Shown piece after piece: positions 7,549-11,626 of a DNA stretch of 11,626 nucleotides. Positions within the stretch are counted from its first letter, which is position 1. Each line of letters opens with the position of its first letter. Below the pieces are notes generated by a model. The model saw only the letters and a program-made list of their open reading frames with translations, was not told the DNA's origin and did not search any database. The position numbers and the translations under genes were made by a program. Source of the DNA: Sulfurimonas sp. (lineage in GTDB: Bacteria > Campylobacterota > Campylobacteria > Campylobacterales > Sulfurimonadaceae); assembly GCA_027858865.1 (NCBI GenBank), contig JAQIBW010000246.1, positions 1 through 11,626 of the forward strand, given 5' to 3'.

Positions 7549-8212
7549 GATATAGTTCTTTTACTTCACCTAAGGAACTATTAGGAATCTGAATCAAGAT
7601 GGGATTTTTTCTCCCATCGAGCCATGAAACTATTTTCTTCATCTCATTTAAACTCATAGAAGTACATCCTGCTGTAGAAGCTTTTTTTGATTTTTGTACA
7701 TGTAAAAAGATACAAGATCCTGCTTGTTTTACTTGATTTTTATTATGTAAGACAAAAACTCCAAGTTCATATTGTTTATCATCTCTTCTCATTTGCTCAA
7801 AACTTTTTGGTTTTACTTTTGGCATCTCTATTATTTTGTTGTAATGTTTTGAGTCAGAATCATCAATACAGATTAGTCTTTTTGACAAGTGAAGGTATTT
7901 TAGGTTAAAACTCTGCTTTTTGTCATAACCAAAAGTAGAGCTTAGTTTGAAGATACCAGCAGGTGCTTTTTTATCACCCTCTTTTTTTAATGGTTCATTC
8001 TTTTTTTGTTTAAAATTAAACTCTCCTATTCCCCAGCCAAGCCCATTTTTCCCTATGTTTACATCAATTGTTTTTAAAACCTTTTTATCATCTTCATAAC
8101 AACTAAGTTTTGCTCTTGAAGTATTGAAATCATCACTAACTACTAAGATGATTTGTTGTGAAGAAAATAAGGAATTTTGCAAAAATAGTAAGATTAAGAA
8201 CGTTTTTATCAT
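7532..8212 (-). CDS. Secreted L,D-transpeptidase family protein (YkuD type)
   Basis: Probable periplasmic enzyme that forms or edits peptidoglycan peptide links through an active-site cysteine; the exact reaction is not determined. The 226-residue product starts with a signal peptide (MIKTFLILLFLQNSLFSSQQ). EGDKKAPAGIFKL at 78-90 is the typical entry motif of YkuD/ErfK-family enzymes. The catalytic end has GSCIFLHVQ with His171 and STAGCTSM with Cys183, fitting the His...(Ser/Thr)xGCxx active site. STAGC replaces the more common SHGC, as in the COG3786-like branch. A hydrolase activity on muropeptides is an alternative. It is convergent with argS, overlapping it by 17 bp, and divergent from the GNAT gene. 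No clear Shine-Dalgarno precedes the ATG at 8212. Confidence 0.85.
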   Translation of the reverse strand: MIKTFLILLFLQNSLFSSQQIILVVSDDFNTSRAKLSCYEDDKKVLKTIDVNIGKNGLGWGIGEFNFKQKKNEPLKKEGDKKAPAGIFKLSSTFGYDKKQSFNLKYLHLSKRLICIDDSDSKHYNKIIEMPKVKPKSFEQMRRDDKQYELGVFVLHNKNQVKQAGSCIFLHVQKSKKASTAGCTSMSLNEMKKIVSWLDGRKNPILIQIPNSSLGEVKELYPNLPL

Positions 8213-8265
8213 AATGTATGGTACTATTACTAATATATGAACCTAATTAATTTATGGAAAGATTT
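8213..8265. promoter_or_regulatory. Divergent promoter region between transpeptidase and GNAT genes
   Basis: This 53-bp AT-rich stretch must drive both genes. The near-palindromic TAATATAT at 8231-8238 offers a -10 on each strand: TAATAT (8231-8236) for the plus gene and TATATT (8232-8237 complement) for the minus gene. CATAAT at 8210-8215 is another plus-strand candidate. Overlapping boxes would make the two promoters compete. No -35 is evident, and the call rests on box similarity and gene layout only. Confidence 0.3.
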
Positions 8266-8889
8266 ATGAGTATAAAAATAAGAAAAGCTTTAAGCCAGGA
8301 CGCTCCTTTTTTAGCACAGATGATTTTACAAAGTTCTCGTGCAGATAAGCAGATAGGGATTTTTGATGTAATGTTTGGATCTAAAAGCGATAAAGAAACT
8401 TTAACAAATATAGAAAAACTAACAACCGCTACAGCAAAAAATTATTGCCATTTTAGTAATTTTTTAATTGCAGAAATAAATGGTGAAAGTGTTGGATCCT
8501 TATGTAGTTATGAACCTAGAATCTCAACTAAAGAAACATTCTTAGATTCACTAAAAGAGATAGGTTGTGATTCTAGTACAGAAGATTTTTTAGAGATTTT
8601 GGATTCTTGTGATTTTGAACTTAACAATAGAACTTTAATCTTTGATTTTATGGAAGAGATAGAAGGGCACATGGATGTAGGAATCCTAAAATCACTTATG
8701 CAAAAAAGTCTTCTTACTGCAAGACTTAAAGGCTATAGAATAGCACAAAGTATGGTAGAAATAGGCTCACTAGAAACATTGCTTTACTACAAAAAGCTAG
8801 GTTTTAAAGAAGTAAAACAAAAAGAGTGTGAACTCTACAAAGAGAAATTTGGCAGACCAGGCTTAGTCCTGTTAGCTTATGAGTTTTAA
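8266..8889 (+). CDS. GNAT-family N-acetyltransferase
   Basis: Predicted acetyl-CoA-dependent acetyltransferase of unknown substrate; 207 residues from this start. SIKIRKALSQDAPFLAQMI is a typical GNAT first strand and helix. NFLIAEINGESVGSLCSYEP is the central antiparallel strand pair. LLTARLKGYRIAQSMVEIGS gives the cofactor-binding helix region, and LLYYKKLGFKEV is the classic motif B ending. The acetyl-CoA pyrophosphate loop (Q/RxxGxG/A) is not clear, so activity is less certain. An in-frame ATG at 8254 would add four residues, but GGAAAG at 8256-8261 suits the ATG at 8266 and nothing similar precedes 8254. The stop at 8887-8889 lies in the TTTTAA tract that also disrupts the start of the next gene. 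Confidence 0.75.
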   Translation: MSIKIRKALSQDAPFLAQMILQSSRADKQIGIFDVMFGSKSDKETLTNIEKLTTATAKNYCHFSNFLIAEINGESVGSLCSYEPRISTKETFLDSLKEIGCDSSTEDFLEILDSCDFELNNRTLIFDFMEEIEGHMDVGILKSLMQKSLLTARLKGYRIAQSMVEIGSLETLLYYKKLGFKEVKQKECELYKEKFGRPGLVLLAYEF

Positions 8890-10268
8890 TCATAGAGCCA
8901 TCAGTTCTTTCTCTGTTACCATCTTTTTTTGCCATTGCCTTAGCTCTATATACAAGAAGTGTACTACTTTCACTTTTTAGTGGTATAGTCTTAGGTGTTT
9001 TTATTCTTAACGGTTTTGATGTCTTTGCATCTATTGAAGAAGTTTTTCTACTTTTTACATCACTACTTACAAAAGCTTGGATACTTAAAACCTTAGGCTT
9101 TGCTATATTGGTAGGAAGCATTATGGCTTTGATAGATAAGAGTGGTGGTATAAATGGTTTTGTTGATTTTATGCAAAATAGAGCAAAGCTAGTTAAGTCA
9201 GCAAGATCCTCTTTACTTCTTAGTTATATGGTTGGAGTATTTATCTTTATTGAGTCTTCTATAACCGCTTTAATCGCAGGAGCAGTAGGAAGACCATTTT
9301 GTGACAAATATAAAATACCGCAGGCTAAACTAGCTTTTGTATGTGACTCTACATCTGCCCCTATAAGCTCACTAATCATCTTAAATGGTTGGGGCGCACT
9401 TTTGCTTGGATTGATATCCACACAGATAACACATGGTGTGTTAGAAGCTAATGCCTTAGATCTTCTTATTGACTCTATATTTTATAATTTCTATGCCATG
9501 AGTGCATTAGTCATAACTTTTTTAGCAATATGGTTTAACATAGAGATAGGTCCGATGAAGCACGCTAAATATACGCCGATGACTACTCAAATGGAAATAT
9601 TAAATCCTAAAAGTATGTTTTATATGCTTCTGCCTATTTTATTAATGATATTTTTTGTATTTATTTACTTGTATATTACAGGTGATGGACATATCTTAAA
9701 AGGCAGTGGTTCAAGTGCTATTTTTTATACTGTTTTAACTACTACTATTTTTACTCTCTTTTACTATGTGAGTACAAAAAATATGACTCTTATGACTTGG
9801 GGTAAAACAACTTTGCTAGGAGCTAAAAAACTATTTCCTATTGCCATGATTTTACTTTTTGCATTTGCTATCGGTGAAGTTACAAGTGAGCTAAAAACAG
9901 GACAATATCTAGCTTCATTAGCAAGTGAAAATCTTAGCGTCTACCTTACAGCAGTTGTGATATTTTTGCTTAGTTCACTTATATCTTTTTCAACAGGAAC
10001 TAGTTGGGGAACATTTAGTATAATGATTCCCATAGCAGTACCCATGGCAGTTACGATGGATGCCAATGTTGCACTTACCATAGGTGCTGTAATTTCCGGA
10101 GGAATTTTTGGTGATCATTGTTCTCCAATCTCTGATACTACTATCATATCTTCAATGGCTAGTGACTGTGAAGTGATAGAACATGTTCAAACTCAGCTTC
10201 CTTATGCTCTTATTAGTGGAGTAATTACCCTTATATTATTTTTTATAGTTGCTTTTATTTATAATTAA
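8879..10268 (+). CDS. NhaC-family Na+/H+ antiporter, start region frame-disrupted
   Basis: Inner-membrane antiporter that likely exchanges Na+ for H+ (or a related organic-acid exchange). It has many hydrophobic segments and the family motifs TGTSWGTF (9993-10016) and GDHCSPISDT (10110-10139). The frame carrying the protein is open from 8883. Its first 75 codons encode a good family N-terminus (EPSVLSLLPSFFAIALALYT and onward, two membrane segments) but hold no ATG or GTG, and no TTG until 9108. An in-frame TGA lies at 8880-8882. An ATG at 8879 lies one base out of frame. Removing one T from TTTT at 8884-8887 would give MSLIIEPSVLSLLPSF and a normal 462-residue protein. So this is a frameshift or assembly error, or an unusual start such as ATC or ATA. 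A TTG start at 9108 would lose two helices and has no Shine-Dalgarno. Function of the family is firm; expression of this copy is uncertain. Confidence 0.8.
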
Positions 10269-10317
10269 CATCTATTAAAAAAATAAAGTGATATACTATT
10301 TTAATGTAATGATGTTA
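10266..10317. repeat. Interrupted inverted repeat over the promoter of the last gene
   Basis: TAACATC at 10266-10272 pairs with GATGTTA at 10311-10317, and inside them ATTAAAA at 10274-10280 pairs with TTTTAAT at 10299-10305. The arms flank the predicted -10 box at 10292-10297. It could be a weak hairpin ending the antiporter transcript (TTTTT follows at 10320-10324) or an operator. It is AT-rich, so chance is not excluded. Confidence 0.35.
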
Positions 10318-10342
10318 TGTTTTTAAAAATTATATTAAAGGA
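10289..10342 (+). promoter_or_regulatory. Extended -10 promoter and ribosome binding site for the TPR/barrel gene
   Basis: TGATATACT at 10289-10297 is an extended -10 (TATACT at 10292-10297), the same form as the one before the acidic-protein gene. The start point would be near 10304, giving a leader of about 46 bases. AAAGGA at 10337-10342 lies seven bases before the GTG at 10350. Confidence 0.5.
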
Positions 10343-10349
10343 TGATAAA

Positions 10350-11626
10350 GTGAAGATATTTGTGTTTATAATCGTTTTATTGCCATTTTGCCTATTTGCT
10401 GATATGACAAAATTAGAAAGTTTTGACTCGGAGTATGAAAAAGCTACTCAATTTTACAAGTCAAAAGATTACAAAGCTTCTTATAAGATTTTATCTAAGA
10501 TATATCTTAACAAACTTTCAGATGCAAAGCTTAGTTTTTATCTGGGTCATTCAGCTTATGAGACAGGTCATTATGAGATAGCCTTAGCAGCCTTTGAGAG
10601 AGTTGAAATGCTAGAGCCCACAAACCTTAGAAACAAGCTTGAAAAAGCTAGAACTTTCTTTATGTTAAAGATGTATGAAGATGCTCAAAGCTCATTTGAA
10701 GAAGTTTTAGACAATCCTATGATTCCTAAAAATGTAAGAAGTAACATAGAATTATATCTTGCTAAAATAACAGGCGCGCAAAAAAAATCTTTTACTTATG
10801 CAACTATTAACATTGACTGGGTTTATGATTCAAATGTAAACTATGGATCACTAGATGATACTTACAACATCGGCTCAACCTCTTACCCAACAGCAGATGA
10901 GAAAACAGATAGAGCTATTCAAACATCCATAGACTTAATCAATATCTATGATTTTGGTGCTGCAAATGGTTTTGCCTTAAAAAATAGAGCCTTTGCTTAT
11001 CTAAAAGATTATAGCAAAGAAAATGACTATGACATCGGTTACCTTTCCTATATGCCTTCTCTTTTGTATAAAGATAGTAAATATAGTGCTGAGATGATTA
11101 TAGGTTTTGAAGCTATGACTTTAGGTAAAGAACTTTACTTAAAAAGTGTTCACTATATGCCAAAATTTGAGTATGCACATACAAATACTTTAAGAAGTAT
11201 TATTTATTTTAAGTACCAAACAAAGTTTTTTCAACAAGCACTCCAGTCTGACCTTAACTCAAATCATTACGAACTCTCTTATGGACTTCAAAGTATATTA
11301 ACACCTAGGTCTTACGTTCAAGCAAATATAGTAGGTATTAGAGAGAGAAAACATAAAGGTACAAGAATAGATGTTGATTATGATGAGTATAAACTAAACG
11401 CAGTTTATGCAAACCAGTTCTCAGCTGTTTACTCTGCTGAACTCTTTGGAGAGATAAAACAAAGAAACTATGAAGATTTTAGTACTTTATTTAACTCAAT
11501 TCGCGAAGATGTGAGTAAAACACTAAGTTTAGGACTAAGCGCTAGAATACTACAAAGTTTACGTTTTAATGCAAAAGCAAGTTACAACAGAGTTGACTCA
11601 AATCAAAATGTGTTTAGTTATCAAAA
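10350..11626 (+). CDS. Secreted TPR protein with C-terminal outer-membrane barrel (Slam/DUF560-like), partial
   Basis: Open from a GTG start to the window edge, so the 3' end is missing; 425 codons are present. Residues 1-17 form a signal peptide ending CLFA, with no lipobox. Residues 25-126 contain about three TPR-like helix pairs (for example LSFYLGHSAYETGHYEIALA at 61-80). From about 147 onward, beginning SFTYATINIDWVYDSNVNYG, the chain becomes alternating aromatic and polar strands typical of a beta-barrel. The TPR-then-barrel order fits surface lipoprotein assembly modifiers (Slam, DUF560) or related TPR outer-membrane proteins. Family assignment is from architecture, not from a search. 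If Slam-like, it would help place a surface lipoprotein, whose gene often lies nearby; none is seen before it. The start is fixed by AAAGGA at 10337-10342. Confidence 0.75.
   Translation, partial: MKIFVFIIVLLPFCLFADMTKLESFDSEYEKATQFYKSKDYKASYKILSKIYLNKLSDAKLSFYLGHSAYETGHYEIALAAFERVEMLEPTNLRNKLEKARTFFMLKMYEDAQSSFEEVLDNPMIPKNVRSNIELYLAKITGAQKKSFTYATINIDWVYDSNVNYGSLDDTYNIGSTSYPTADEKTDRAIQTSIDLINIYDFGAANGFALKNRAFAYLKDYSKENDYDIGYLSYMPSLLYKDSKYSAEMIIGFEAMTLGKELYLKSVHYMPKFEYAHTNTLRSIIYFKYQTKFFQQALQSDLNSNHYELSYGLQSILTPRSYVQANIVGIRERKHKGTRIDVDYDEYKLNAVYANQFSAVYSAELFGEIKQRNYEDFSTLFNSIREDVSKTLSLGLSARILQSLRFNAKASYNRVDSNQNVFSYQ

Noticed and set aside
7552..7581. Hairpin ATAGTTCTTT / AAGGAACTAT after argS as a terminator
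   Set aside because: The stem is AT-rich with a G-U pair and a 10-base loop, it lies inside the transpeptidase coding region, and no T-run follows on either strand.
7687..7908. Plus-strand open frame of 73 codons opposite the transpeptidase
   Set aside because: It lies wholly inside a gene with clear catalytic motifs on the other strand and shows no recognisable domain or ribosome site.
9108..10268. TTG at 9108 as the true start of the antiporter
   Set aside because: It discards two encoded membrane segments that fit the family, and no Shine-Dalgarno lies upstream.
10342..10353. Mini-ORF ATG ATA AAG TGA overlapping the GTG start of the last gene
   Set aside because: It is only three codons long, and its ATG falls on the ribosome binding site of the longer gene, so it is most likely chance.

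Overview
The window looks like chromosomal DNA from a low-GC, flagellated member of the Campylobacterota (Epsilonproteobacteria). A free-living relative of Sulfurimonas is the best guess, but the genus is inferred from protein style and gene order and was not tested. The order rpsB, tsf, lone ABC ATPase, fliR, highly acidic protein, gmk, tatA, argS matches, from memory, a conserved Campylobacter gene block (Cj1175c to Cj1182c in C. jejuni). Base composition and codon use look even along the window. I see no tRNA, rRNA, CRISPR array, insertion sequence or phage gene.

Bases 1-1882 hold a translation pair, rpsB (ribosomal protein S2) and tsf (EF-Ts), closed by a clear hairpin terminator. Bases 1945-7548 form a tightly packed same-strand series. 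First comes an ABC ATPase that is probably read from a leaderless mRNA, then fliR of the flagellar export gate. Next is a 526-residue protein with a receiver-like head and an extremely acidic, aromatic-free tail, which overlaps the start of gmk by one base. tatA and argS follow. Likely extended -10 promoters precede the ABC gene, the acidic-protein gene and tatA. Many starts are GTG or TTG, and several genes sit close enough for coupled translation.

Bases 7532-11626 are more variable. An L,D-transpeptidase of the YkuD type lies on the minus strand and overlaps the end of argS tail to tail by 17 bp. It is divergent from a GNAT-type acetyltransferase gene. The GNAT gene runs directly into an NhaC-family Na+/H+ antiporter whose first two membrane segments are encoded but have no usual start codon in frame. 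One extra T in a TTTT run at 8884-8887 would explain this. The window ends inside a gene for a secreted protein with TPR repeats followed by an apparent outer-membrane beta-barrel, resembling Slam/DUF560 proteins.

No clearly new multi-gene system is visible. The points most worth a second look are the acidic receiver-like protein beside fliR, the disrupted antiporter start, the leaderless ABC gene, and the TPR/barrel gene that continues past the window.
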